NCBI GenBank assembly: GCA_965230015.1
Contig: CBDDKF010000006.1
Span: 124,001 to 188,000, forward strand
Origin: JABSQH01 sp965230015
GTDB taxonomy: Bacteria > Actinomycetota > Acidimicrobiia > Acidimicrobiales > Ilumatobacteraceae
Direction: 5' to 3'
DNA: 64,000 nucleotides
Shown in pieces: positions 28,708 through 39,646 of this stretch (positions are counted from its first letter, which is position 1; each line of letters opens with the position of its first letter). The notes beneath the pieces are model-generated. The model saw only the letters and a list, made by a program, of their open reading frames with translations, was not told the origin of the DNA and searched no databases. A program made the position numbers and the translations under genes.

Positions 28708-29820
28708 GTGCTCACCCGCTCCGGGCTTGGCCTGCTGCTGTGCGGCATCTCCGCCGCGATCCTCGGCCTGTGGTGGGGTTACGAAGAACTCGTGATCGGC
28801 GCCGTCGCCGCCGGCGCGGTCCTGCTGATGGCCGTGCTCGCTGCGCAGCGCCCGTTGCGCGCCACGGTGACGCGGCGCGTCGACGCACTGCGCATCGCTC
28901 GCGGTGACCCTGTCCCGTTGACGTACAAGGTGCGCAACACCACGGCGTTCCGGTCGGGTCGAGCCACGCTCGTCGGACACATGTGACGGCGTCGAGGGCC
29001 GCGTCGAGCTCGCTCCCGTTGCCGCGCGCACCCGAAGAGCTCGTCGATGGCGCAATCCCCACGCATCGTCGCGGGGTGTTCGACGTCGGCCCCTTCGACA
29101 TCGTGCGCATCGACCCGCTGTGGCTCGCGGTGGGACGCCGAGCCGATCGCGCGACCGCATCGGTCATCGTCCACCCGAAGGTGTACGACCTCACCGGACC
29201 ACACGGTGCGGTGCGCGTGGGTCGAGAACGAATCGGTCATCCGCCGAGCAACGACCGACCCGATGTCGGGCTTCGTGTCGATGCGCGAGTACGTGAGCGG
29301 CGACGACCCACGACTGATCCACTGGCCAACCACCGCCCGGCTGGGCACGCTGATGGTGCGCGAACACGTCGAGGTACGCCGCCCGGAGTTCACCGTGGTG
29401 CTCGATACGGCGCGGCGGGCGATCGACGCCGACGATTTCGAAGAAGCAGTCGACGTGGCGGCGACGCTTGCCGCGCACGCCATCCGCACCGGCCTCGACG
29501 TGGTGCTGCGCACCACCTCGCGCGAGGTACCAGGCACACCGACATCGATCGCCAGTGAACCCGCGGTGCTCGATTTGCTCACGCCAGTGCAGTGCACCGA
29601 CGACGACGACACGATCCCCGTGGCGACGTTGTTTTCCGGCGGTCTGGCGCGCAGCGCGGTGCTGATGGTGACCGGCCCTCGGGGTCCGTCGAGTCGGTTC
29701 GCGTCGCTCGATCAGATGGCCACCGTGCGCATCGGGCGCGGCGCGCAGGGAGGACAGGGGATCCTGTTCGCCGCCGACGACGCCCGCGAGTTCGTCCGCA
29801 GGTGGCGCTCGTGGACCTGA
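28708..29820 (+). CDS. DUF58 protein, membrane-anchored, at least two frameshifts
   Basis: The GTG at 28708 begins two N-terminal transmembrane segments (GLLLCGISAAILGLWWGY and LVIGAVAAGAVLLMAVL). The vWA-like DUF58 core is recognised by SMREYVSGDDPRLIHWPTTA, which in this family follows 'R.Y..GD..R.I.W'. The frame breaks near 28975 and again near 29210; total length (371 codons) is restored, so the indels cancel. The stop overlaps the ATG of the next gene (29820). MoxR-DUF58-transglutaminase modules are thought to act together at the membrane; the exact activity is not known. Confidence 0.8.
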
Positions 29821-31884
29821 TGTCGCGCGCCCGGTTGGCCATCGTCGCCCTCATCGGCGTGACCCTCGGAGGGCTCGCCTGCGCTGTCTTCGATCGATGG
29901 TTGTGGGTGCTCCCGCTGGCCGGCGCCCTGCCTGCCGCCGCAGCCATCGTGCGCACCACGATGGACCGCGGTGATCGCGCCCATCGGCGCCGTGGTCGCC
30001 GTACTCATCGCGGTGCTCAGTCAAGGCGGTGGGCTCGCTGACGTCGTCGACGCAGCGGTGGCGGGCCCGCAACGGCTGCTGACCACTGAGTGGCCGAGCC
30101 CGGTCACCGCCGACCTGGTGGGCACGATCGCCCTCCTCGTATCGGCGGCGACCGCCATTTCGGCAGTCCTCGCCGTGCGCGCCCGCTGGCATCTGCTCCC
30201 GCTCGCACCCCCTGCGCTGGCCTACGTGGCCGTGGTGGGCCTGAGCGCGCCAGCGGGAGCACACCTGGTGGGGCTTCTCGTGATCGGGCATCCTCGCCCA
30301 TCTGCCTGGCCGCGCTGCGACCAGGTACGTCGCTGGCCGAACGCGCCGGCCTGCTCGTCGGCGAACGCCGGCTCGTCCCCCTCGTGGCCACGGCACTGGC
30401 CATCGCTGCGCTGGTCAGCGTGCCGGTCGCGATGGTCGGTGCGCGCCGATCCTCGCCGCAACGAGCCGCCGCAACGCACCGCGCCACTGCTCGATCCGAT
30501 CGAAGCCACCCTCGCGCTGCGCAACCTCGATCCGCCGATCGACGTGCATCGCATCGAATCCGATGGTGCGATACCGATTCGCTGGCGCACCGCAGCGCTC
30601 TCCGACTACGACGGCGAACGGTGGACCCCAACGGTCATCGTGCGGCCGATCGGGCAGACGTTGGGACCCGCCGGGCCGACGGCGCAGGAGTACGTGATCG
30701 CCTTCCTCGACGACGACATCTCGCTCGTTCCGCTTCCAGGTCCGCCGGTGGCCATCGATACCGCGGTGGAGACCGACGCCGACCGCACGGTGTTGCGCTT
30801 GGTCGACCGGCCGAGCGGATCGATCGAAGTCGCCGCCAATCTCGCGCCCGCGGCGGCGGGCGGGGTCGCCTTGGCGACGCGCGAGATCGACGATTCGGTG
30901 TCGGGTCTCACCGAACTCGCCGAACAACTCGGCGGCGAAGGGACCACGATCGAACGACTCGATCGCATCGCTGCCACGATGCGCGACGAATTCGTGCTCG
31001 ACTCCGGAGTACAAGGCGGCGGGTTGCAGCGGGCGCTGCTCGAGCGGTTCCTGCGCGACACACGACGCGGCACCGCCGAACAGTTCGCCGCGTCGTACGT
31101 GTTGTTGGCCCGAGCTCTCGGCGCCGACGCTCGTGTCGCCACCGGATTCGTGATCGAGCCGGGTGAGGGGGCGGTCACCGTGTCGTCGGCCGACGCCGTG
31201 GTGTGGCCCGAGCTGGCGCTCGACGACGGCCGCTGGGTTGCCGTGGATCCGGTGCCCGCGGAGGAAGCGCCCGACGACACTCCGACGCCACCCGAGCCAC
31301 GCACGCAGACGCCTGCTGCACCGCAGCCGCCGATCGCCCCGCCGCCAGAACCTGCCGACCAGAACGACACGACTACGGCTGCCGACAGCAACAGCGACGA
31401 CGGCGCGTTGTCGACCGCCTTCGACTGGGTGCTTCGTGTGGTGGCGGTGAGCGCTGCGGCGTTGATGCCCGTGGTGATCGCCGCGGCGTTGATCCTGTTC
31501 GTCAAAGCCCGCCGGCGCACGCGCCGGTTGAAGAATCGAGTTGCCGCCGAACGGATCCGCGGCGCGTGGGCGAGTGCTACCGACGCGCTCGTCGACGGCG
31601 GCCTGGCGATCGACGAGTCGGACACCGACTTGGAGATCGCCGGTGCCGGAGCGGACGTCACCGGCGCTGCGGCACGATGGGAGCTGGGGCGTTTGGCCGC
31701 CCTGTCGAGCGCGGCGACCTTCGGCGATCCGGTCGGATTGGATCAGTCGGCCAGTGATGCCGCGCTGTATCTCGACGCGGTCGAGCGGGCGATCGGCGAC
31801 GACCGCACTCGGTGGCAACGGTTGCGGTGGCGACTCAGCCTGCGCTCGCTGCGCACCGCCACCCGATCACCCGTCGCGGTGTAG
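29820..31884 (+). CDS. Multi-TM transglutaminase-like protein (TgpA type), three frameshifts
   Basis: Starts at the ATG overlapping the DUF58 stop. N-terminal transmembrane helices (LAIVALIGVTLGGLACAVF, WVLPLAGALPAAAAIV and others) lead into an extracellular region with the transglutaminase core: GTAEQFAASYVLLARALGADARVATGF, then VVWPELALDDGRWVAVDPVP. The Cys of the usual catalytic 'xxCxxF/A' site reads TAEQFAAS, so the nucleophile is missing here. A Pro-rich stretch and a last TM helix (LMPVVIAAALILFV) precede a cytoplasmic tail. Frame shifts are needed near 29960, 30290 and 30470. Completes a MoxR-DUF58-Tgm operon. Confidence 0.78.
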
Positions 31885-31912
31885 CGACGGCGAGGCGCAC
31901 CCGGCGAACAGC

Positions 31913-34900
31913 TCAGCCGGCGACCGAGGTGGGCGTGGTCGGCGCGGTCGGTGCGGCGGCCACGGTCGTGGCAGTCGTGGTGGTCGTGCTCTCCGTGGTC
32001 GGTGTCGACACCGTGGTGTCCGGCGGCGGCTGCGTCGAACTCGTCGGCGGGTCGGTGGTGCTCGGCGGCGTGACGACGGTGATCGTTACCGTGGCCGTCG
32101 CCGACACGTCGGTGCCGTCGGTGACCCGGTAGGTGAACTCGTACGTGCCAGCCGAGGGCGCACTCACGGTGACGTTGAGGCCGTCACGCGCGATCACCAC
32201 ACCGGAGGGATCCTCGAACTGATCGACGCTGACCGAGTCGCCGTCAGGGTCGCCCGCATCGAGCAGGAACGACTCGGTTGTCCCCACCTCGACCTCGCGC
32301 GGCTGGTTGCGGGCGAACGGCGGTTGGTTGATGCGCGGGCCGAGCACGGTGACGGTCGCCGGCGCCGAGCGATCGCCGTCGGCGTCCTCGACGACGTACG
32401 AGAACGAGGCGTTGCCTTCGGCCGATCCCGGGTCGACGGTCACCGAACGCCCGTTGGCACCCAGGGTGACCGTGCCGGTGCCGCCGTCGGCGAAGGTGAT
32501 GGTGGAGGGCACCTCGCGCACGCGCAACTGCCCTTCGGGGGCCGTCGGGGTCGGTGTCGTTGGCCGCCAGGTCGATCGTGGTCGGCGCGCCGTTCGACAC
32601 ATCGATCTGGTCGGCGGTGGCCACCGGCGGCGCGTTGGTGACCGTGACGGCGATGGGCACCGTGGCGGTGAGGCCGCCTGGATCGGCGACGACCACCGAG
32701 AACTCGGTGAGACCCTGCGGAGCCCCCTCGTCGGGCTGGATCACGACGACGCCATCGGTGACGCCCACCCACGAAGGCGCACCGGCGACATCGGCGATCG
32801 ACAGCGGTTCGTCGTCGGACGCGAGCGCGCCGACAGGGATCTCGCGGATCCCGCCGCGGCCGAGGGTGAACGATTGCGGTTGTACGGCCGGGCTCTGATT
32901 GACGTCGATCGTGACCACTCCGGTGGCCCGCTGCCGGCATCCATTGACCACTGCGTAGCCGACCGTGACGTTGCCGTTCTCGCCGGGCGGCGGCGAGTAG
33001 ACCCCGCCGGCGAGTCCGGCAGGACCCGACACGTCGACGATCTCGCCGTTGGCCGACAGTGCGCCGAGGTTGATCTGCACCGGCTGCTGGTATCCGGTCT
33101 CGAGGAACGCATCCTGAGCGATCGGCGCCGACTCGGTGCACGGCAGCACCACGATCGACAGCGCTGCCGACGACGTGAGCTCGCCGTCGCTGATCTGGTA
33201 CGGAATCGAAGTGGTGCCCGACGCGCCGGGATCGGCGACGAACGTGACCGTGCGGTCTCCGTTCAGCGAAGCCGAGCCGAGATCGGGCGACGGTCCGCCG
33301 AGCAAGCTCACCTCGAGCGGATCACCGTCGGGATCGACATCGTTGAACAGGATCGCGGTCGTGACCGTGCCGCCGTTGGCCACCTCGGCACGGTCGTCGA
33401 CCGCCTCGGGCTGGCGGTTCAGTGGCTCGAGCACGTTGAGCACGATCTGCGACGATGCGGTCAGTCCCTCGCCATCGGCGATCGTGTAGCTGGCGACGAG
33501 GTCGCCGACGAACTCCGCGGCGGGGGTCATCGTGACGATCGATCCGGAGCGCGTCACCGAGCCGTCGCCACTGACCAGCTCCACCGACACCAGCTCCAGA
33601 CCGCCGGGGGTGTCGTCGGGGTCGAAGTCGTTCTCGAGCGGGTCGAACCCTTCCGGCTGGCCGGGACCGAACACGGTCCGCTGGTCGGGCAGCGCCACCG
33701 GAGGCTCGTTGATCGGCTCGACGACGAACACCGAGAGCTGGCCGAGGCTGATCGCGCCGTCGGCGTCGCGCACCTGGTAGTTGATCAACGTGGGTCCCAG
33801 CTCGAGACCCGCGGTGAACGTGATCGTGTTGCCGTTGCGCACGGCCGTGCCGATCAGCGGAGCGGTCGACGACACCACCGTGAGTTCGGCGTCGTCGCCG
33901 TCGGGGTCGCTGTCGTTGCGCGTCACGTCGATCGACGCAGTCGACTCCTGCTCGACGGTGAGCCGGTCGCGCACCGCGTCCGGCGGCTCGTTGACCAGCA
34001 ACGGCTCGCGCACCGAGATCACGATCGACGCGCTCGCCCGCAGCCCCTGCGCATTCGTGACCTCGTACGTGCAGCGGAACGCACCGGACTGACCTGCCGG
34101 CGGGTCGAAGCGGACCTGGTTGTCGATCGTCACCACCGCAGCGCCGCCGGCCGGGCAACCAGGGCGACCGACCAGCGTGGGCCGGCCGCCGCTGGGATCG
34201 CCGTCGTTGCGCAACACATCGATCGTGACCGGTGTGTCGACGAAGGTGAACGTGGAGTCGTCGCGGGCGAACGGCGGGGCAGCGAGCGCTTCTGGCAGCA
34301 CGGTCACGGTGACGTCGCCGGTCACCTCGTGCCCGTTGCCATCGCTCACCGTGTAGGTGAAGCGGGCGTTGAGCTCCTCGTCGTCGTCGTCGAGTGAGGT
34401 CGGCGTGAACTGCACCCGGTCGCTGCCCAGCACATCGACGCGTCCCGCGTTCGTCGTCGGGTTGGGTGGCATCGGTGATCACCAGCGGGTCGCCGTCGGG
34501 GTCGACATCGTTCACCAGCACGTCGAGCACCACCGACTCGCCGACCACCGCTTTGGCCGTGTCGGCGGTGACCACGGGTGGGCGGTTCGGTTCCACATCG
34601 TCGATCACCCCGACGAGCACCGCCCCGCGCACGACGTGGTCGAAGGCATCGGAGATCTCGTACTGGAACGGCACGAGTTCGGCAGCTCCGCCGCCTGCGG
34701 TGATCGCCAGCTGTTGGCCCTCGACGTCGACGATGAGGCCGTCGGGCAGCGGTTCGACCAGATCGAGTTCGAGACGATCGCCATCGGGGTCGATGTCGTT
34801 GACCAACACCGGCACCACGGTGCGTACCCCGCGGCGGGTGCGCACCGCGTCGGGGCGCGCCGTTGGGGGACGGTTGGCGTCGTCGGTGCTGGCCACCTCG

Positions 34901-36678
34901 ACGGTGACCTCGACGTCGTCGCCGAGTGCATCGAGGGCGTCGAGCGGTCGGTAGGTGAATCGCGCCGTGCCTTCGAATCCGTTCGCCGGGGCAAACCGCA
35001 GCGCAGGCAGTCCGGACGGGCCGACCGTTTCGGTGACATCGCCGATCGACGCCGCACCCACGCCCGCCGGCGGGGTGAACGAACCAATGCTGAGCGAGTC
35101 GCGTTCGGGGTCGACGTCGTTGCGCAGCACGTCGACCACCACCGCCACCCCCGGGCCGGTGTCGGCCTCGTCGGCGATACCGACGGGTGAACCGTTCGTG
35201 GCGTCGACGGGCAAAAGCTCGACCACCACCGTGGCCTGGGCGGTGCTCCCGTCACCGTCGACGATCGTGTACGTGAAGTCGTCGAGGCCGACATAACCGT
35301 CTTCGGGGGTGTACACCACGGTGGACGCGGTGCCGATCTCGACCGTGCCGTTGCTCGCCCGGCCAACCTCGGACACGGCGATCGCCTCACCATCGGGGTC
35401 GTAGTCGTTCGCCGTCACGGAAATCTGCACGTTGGCGCCGGTGCGCGCGGTGACGGCATCGGCGACCGCAACCGGCGGATCGTCGACACCGTTGTCGTCG
35501 GGCTCGCGCTCGTCGGGCTCGACCGCCGATGACTCGTCGGCTTCGCCGCCGGCGGATCCGCTCGACTCACCCTCGTCCATCACGTCGCCGTCGTCGCCGA
35601 GCACCAAGATGCCGCTGGCGTTCTTGTCGATCGCCTCGATGCCCCACGGGTTGACGGCCCACACGAAGTCGCCTGCCACGTCGTCGACCCACACGAGATC
35701 GACGGTCGCCGACACAGCGAGCGGCGCGTCGCTGGACACCGTGGCGGCCACATCGTCGAGGATTTCTCCCGAGCGCCAGTCGAAGCGGACGATGGCACTG
35801 GGACCGCGTTCCACGAGCGCCGCAGCGTCGCCGGCGATGGCCAAGACGTCGCCGCCGCCTGCGCCCAAACCGGGCACCTCAGCGGCCTCGTCGATGCCAT
35901 CTCGCGACACACACCACAGCTCGTCGCCGGTGGCGACCCACGCGCATCGACCGGGGGGACCCGGTTGTTGCACGACGAGCTCGCTCGGATCGGCAGAGGT
36001 CGGCAGGCTCTGCCACGTGCCGTCGGCGCCCACGAGTACTCGCCGCTCGGTGCGATCGAGCAGGACGGGCACGTTGCCGAGCAGCGACAGCTCGCCGTCG
36101 GTGGTCGAGGCAGCAAACCGCTCGGTCGACGTTGACGTGGTTCGTCGCAGGCTGCCGTCGACCAACGACCACACACCGCCGTCGGGTGCGACCACTGCGG
36201 CCTCACCGACGAGCACGTCGAACCCCACGGTTTCGCCACCGACGGGAACGACCGAGCCGACGTCGTTCGACGGATCGACCACGACCAACCCGACCTGGCC
36301 GACGCCCGCAATGGCATCGCCGCGACCAAGGGTGGCCAGGCTGAGCGGCGATCCCAACCGCAGCTCGACGGGGTCGATCGCCCGGGTCTCTGCCGTGGCG
36401 TCGTTGATCAGGAACGCTCCGGCCGCACCCTGGGCGATCGTCAGCGGCTCACCTGGCACCTCGGTGTCGAGACTGGCCAACGGCCGCCCGCCGTACCCGT
36501 CGATCAACACCACACGACCCGACTGCTGGTGCACGAACCACCGCGTGGCGCGAGCGGTCGCCGCATCGACCGATTCGACACCGTCGCTGCGCACGATGAC
36601 GACGACGGCACCGAGGACGGCAACCAACGCGGTCAACGCCGCCACCACGTGGCGCCAGGACACGGTGTTCGGCGTCAT
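31913..36678 (-). CDS. Giant exported protein with about twelve Ig/cadherin-like repeats, two frameshifts
   Basis: About 1590 residues if two indels (near 34460 and near 32545) are repaired. A signal anchor (VVAALTALVAVLGAVVVIV) follows the ATG at 36678. Residues 40-370 look like a beta-propeller (repeated VDPSNDVGSV, GVWSLVDGSL, WCVSRDGID). An acidic spacer follows, then about twelve Big_9/tandem-95-like repeats with the mark 'PPxAxxD...VLxNDxDPDGDPL'. The C-terminus is a Thr/Pro-rich tail without a sortase motif. It converges with the transglutaminase gene (28-bp gap) and diverges from the FtsK-like gene. In bifidobacterial PFNA loci the equivalent position holds a fibronectin-type protein. 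Likely an adhesive or wall-spanning protein. Confidence 0.82.
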
Positions 36679-36859
36679 CGAACCGTCCAGGGTACGGGGT
36701 GCGAGCGCGACGTCGACTGCAGACGGCGTCCTCCGTCGTCGGATGACGACGCGGTCGACGGGTGTGTGCGGCGGAGCACCACGCGGTGGATATCGGCACG
36801 ATCTGCGCACACCTTGAGCACGAGATCGCGGCCGCCGCTGGCGCGTACCATGCCCAGCG

Positions 36860-39646
36860 ATGGAGCTCGTCGTGCGGACACCACACGGTGATGCCGACGT
36901 GCGCATCGATGCCGACGCCATGGGCCACGAACCGAGCGTGGCCGACGTGGTCGCCGACGTGACAGGACAGGCCACACCGCGCGTGGTCGCCGTCGACGAA
37001 CGGCCGGTCGAATCGACACGCCCTCTGCTCGAGGTGGTGCGCCACGGGTCGGTGATCGACAGCGACCCACGCCCGACGTCACACAGCGAGCCGCCGAGCA
37101 CCGTGCTCAGCGCAACCAGCGGGCCCGGCAGCAGGCGCACGTTCCAGCTCGAACCCGGCCGGTACCGGCTGGGACCAGGCCGGCGCATCAATGCGGCCGA
37201 GCTGGCCGACGCGCCGGTGGAGAGCGCGGCTGTACTGATCGACGTGACCGACGACGGGCGCGTGACCGTGACGCCAGGCGATCATCAGCCGGTGCCCATG
37301 CTGGGCGGCCGCCCGCTCACCGCGACCACGCCGTGGCCGCGCTTCCGGCACGACGATCCCTCCGCAGGCCACCTGGTGGTCGGCGGCCGCGGCTTCCGCC
37401 TCGACACCACACCGCCCACATGGCAGCCGGCAGCCGCCACTGCCGGCCCGGCCGCAGTGGTCGGCGTCGACACCGATGGACGGCCACTCACCATCGACCC
37501 GCTGGCGGGGGTGGCGGTGACCGGACCGCGCGACCTTGCGCTCGACGCGTTGCGCACGCTGTGCCTCAGCGTCGCCGAGGCCGCCGACCCGCAGAACATC
37601 TCGATCGTCGTCGTGACCACCGACGACGACGCCGCCCTGTGGGAGTCGATGAAGTGGGTGCCCCATGTGCGCCACGGGTCGAGCGTGGAGGTCCTCGTCG
37701 GCGATGCCGCCGCCGCGAACTGGCTCGACGGGCGGGCTGCGCCAGCCGTCACATCCGGTGCGTTCGCTGCGACTACCGCGCAGCGCACGTTGCTCGTGAT
37801 CGACGCGCCGCGCGTGTGGCGCCAGCAACAGGGCGTGTTGCGCAGCATCGTGATCGATCCGCCGAGCGACGTGGTGCTCGCCGTCGCCGCCGACCACTCC
37901 CACGAGGTGCCGCCAACCACCGGTATCGAGCTGCGGTTGGCCGACGACCGACCGGGGGCGATCGTCGACGGCGACGGCTCCCGAACCCTGCTCCCCCTGC
38001 TGGTGGATGCGTCCACCGCCGAGCCGTGGGCTCGGCGCATCGCCCTCGACCGCGACACGTCAGCCACCGACGACCGAAGCGATAGCACGGCCGATGCGCC
38101 AGACGCACCCGACCTTCTCGATCTGCTCGACGAGCGCCCGCCAGCCGGATGGTCCGTGGCGATCGGGCGTGGACGCAACGGCGCGATCACGCTCGACGCC
38201 AGCGACGACCGAGCGATCGACATCGTCGCTCCGCGCCAGGCCGTCGCGGCCGACATGGCAACCACGATCGCGCTGTCGTTGTGCCTCTCCCAGCCACCCG
38301 AGGAGCTATGGCTCATCGACGCCACCGGCCCTGGGCCCAGCGCGGTCCCCGCGCTCGCCGACATCCCCAACCTGGTGGTGGCTGACGGCGATCCGTCGAT
38401 CGTCGACCGCCGCTTCCTTCAACGACTCGACGCGCTCTTGCGGGCACCCATGCGACCGGCACGGGTCTTGTTGATCGCGGCCGACACCAGCGACGGCGCA
38501 CGAGCGGCCGACCTGGCGCACCTGGCCGAGCTGTGCGCCGCACGCGACGGATTGCAGCTCGTCTCGGTGCGCGAACGGGCGGTGGCCGTGCCCAAACTCG
38601 CCGACCGGACATTGCGTTCGTTGGCCGGCACACACATCGACATCGTCGACCGCGCCGGCGTACGCAGCGCCACCGTCACCATCGACGAGCACCCCCCACA
38701 GTGGTTCACCCCGCACTCGCCGCGCCGATCAACCGACCGTGGCCTGACCGCGCCATTCGTGGTGAGCCGAGCACCGACGCCGCTCGAACGGCGACTGCAG
38801 CGCCGCATCGACCGCACCGGCACCACCCCGCCCGACGTCGCCCGCACGGCGCAACTGCTGCGCGACGCCGCGCCGCACGAGCGCCTCGTACCGCAACTAC
38901 GACCACCGCCGATCCCGTCCACACCCGACGCCGGCACCTTGCGTGCTGGTCATCCGGGCGATGGCGTGCCGATCGGCGTGCTCGACCGCCCCGAGGTGAA
39001 CGAACCCGCAGTGTGGTGGTGGGTCCCCGGGCAGAGCGTGCTGCTGGTTGGCGGCGTGCGATCGGGAGTGCGCGAGGTGTTTCGCAGCATGCTCGACGGC
39101 ATCGCCGAGCGGCTGGCACCCGACGACGTCACCATCCTTGCGGCGCTCGCCACCCAGAGCACTCGACGGGCCGCCGACCGGCTGCCCCACTGCCAACTCG
39201 CCGTGAGCCCAACCGACAGCAGCGCCATGACCGCAATGGTCGATGCACTCGAGCACCTCGCAGGGACGGTGGCGCTGGAGGGAGACACTGACGTGCCACG
39301 GCACCTGGTTCTGATCGACGACCTCGGCGCGGCCCGCCGGGCGCTCGACGCCATCGACCGTGGACGGCTCGACAGCGCGCTCGCCCGTATCGTCGGCAAC
39401 ATCGACACCGCCGACATCGTCGCCACGGTCGCCACCATCGCCGACGCTGGGCCGCTGGCCGACATCGACCGTCGGGCAATCGGGGCGCTCGGCGATCCCG
39501 ACGAGGCATTCCGTCTGGGTGTTCCCGAGGACGTGTCGTCCGTAACGGCGCCCGGCCGAGTGTGGGTCGTGCCCGACGCAACCATCGGCGTCGTGGCCGC
39601 CAACACCGGCGAACGGACCACCACCGACCAACGGGCAACATCATGA
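36860..39646 (+). CDS. FHA/FtsK-like protein of EssC/EccC type with degenerate ATPase sites
   Basis: 928 residues. The N-terminal 200 residues look like the ubiquitin-like and FHA-like head of EssC-type proteins (FQLEPGRYRLGPGRRI). Two or three FtsK/SpoIIIE-like modules follow; WESMKWVPHVRHG is the landmark of the first. The last module reads SVLLVGGVRSGVREVFRSML near residue 730: the Walker A Lys-Ser/Thr is absent. Another module (SVAIGRGRNGAITLD) also lacks it. It is therefore probably a non-hydrolysing scaffold. A TACCAT -10-like element eight bases before the ATG suggests a leaderless mRNA. Coupled to the next gene by ATGA. Confidence 0.68.
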   Translation: MELVVRTPHGDADVRIDADAMGHEPSVADVVADVTGQATPRVVAVDERPVESTRPLLEVVRHGSVIDSDPRPTSHSEPPSTVLSATSGPGSRRTFQLEPGRYRLGPGRRINAAELADAPVESAAVLIDVTDDGRVTVTPGDHQPVPMLGGRPLTATTPWPRFRHDDPSAGHLVVGGRGFRLDTTPPTWQPAAATAGPAAVVGVDTDGRPLTIDPLAGVAVTGPRDLALDALRTLCLSVAEAADPQNISIVVVTTDDDAALWESMKWVPHVRHGSSVEVLVGDAAAANWLDGRAAPAVTSGAFAATTAQRTLLVIDAPRVWRQQQGVLRSIVIDPPSDVVLAVAADHSHEVPPTTGIELRLADDRPGAIVDGDGSRTLLPLLVDASTAEPWARRIALDRDTSATDDRSDSTADAPDAPDLLDLLDERPPAGWSVAIGRGRNGAITLDASDDRAIDIVAPRQAVAADMATTIALSLCLSQPPEELWLIDATGPGPSAVPALADIPNLVVADGDPSIVDRRFLQRLDALLRAPMRPARVLLIAADTSDGARAADLAHLAELCAARDGLQLVSVRERAVAVPKLADRTLRSLAGTHIDIVDRAGVRSATVTIDEHPPQWFTPHSPRRSTDRGLTAPFVVSRAPTPLERRLQRRIDRTGTTPPDVARTAQLLRDAAPHERLVPQLRPPPIPSTPDAGTLRAGHPGDGVPIGVLDRPEVNEPAVWWWVPGQSVLLVGGVRSGVREVFRSMLDGIAERLAPDDVTILAALATQSTRRAADRLPHCQLAVSPTDSSAMTAMVDALEHLAGTVALEGDTDVPRHLVLIDDLGAARRALDAIDRGRLDSALARIVGNIDTADIVATVATIADAGPLADIDRRAIGALGDPDEAFRLGVPEDVSSVTAPGRVWVVPDATIGVVAANTGERTTTDQRATS

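Noticed and set aside
32307..34397. 696-codon plus-strand frame opposite the Ig-repeat protein
   Set aside because: Composition is Arg/His/Asp-rich and repetitive because it mirrors the Ig repeats; no start or domain.
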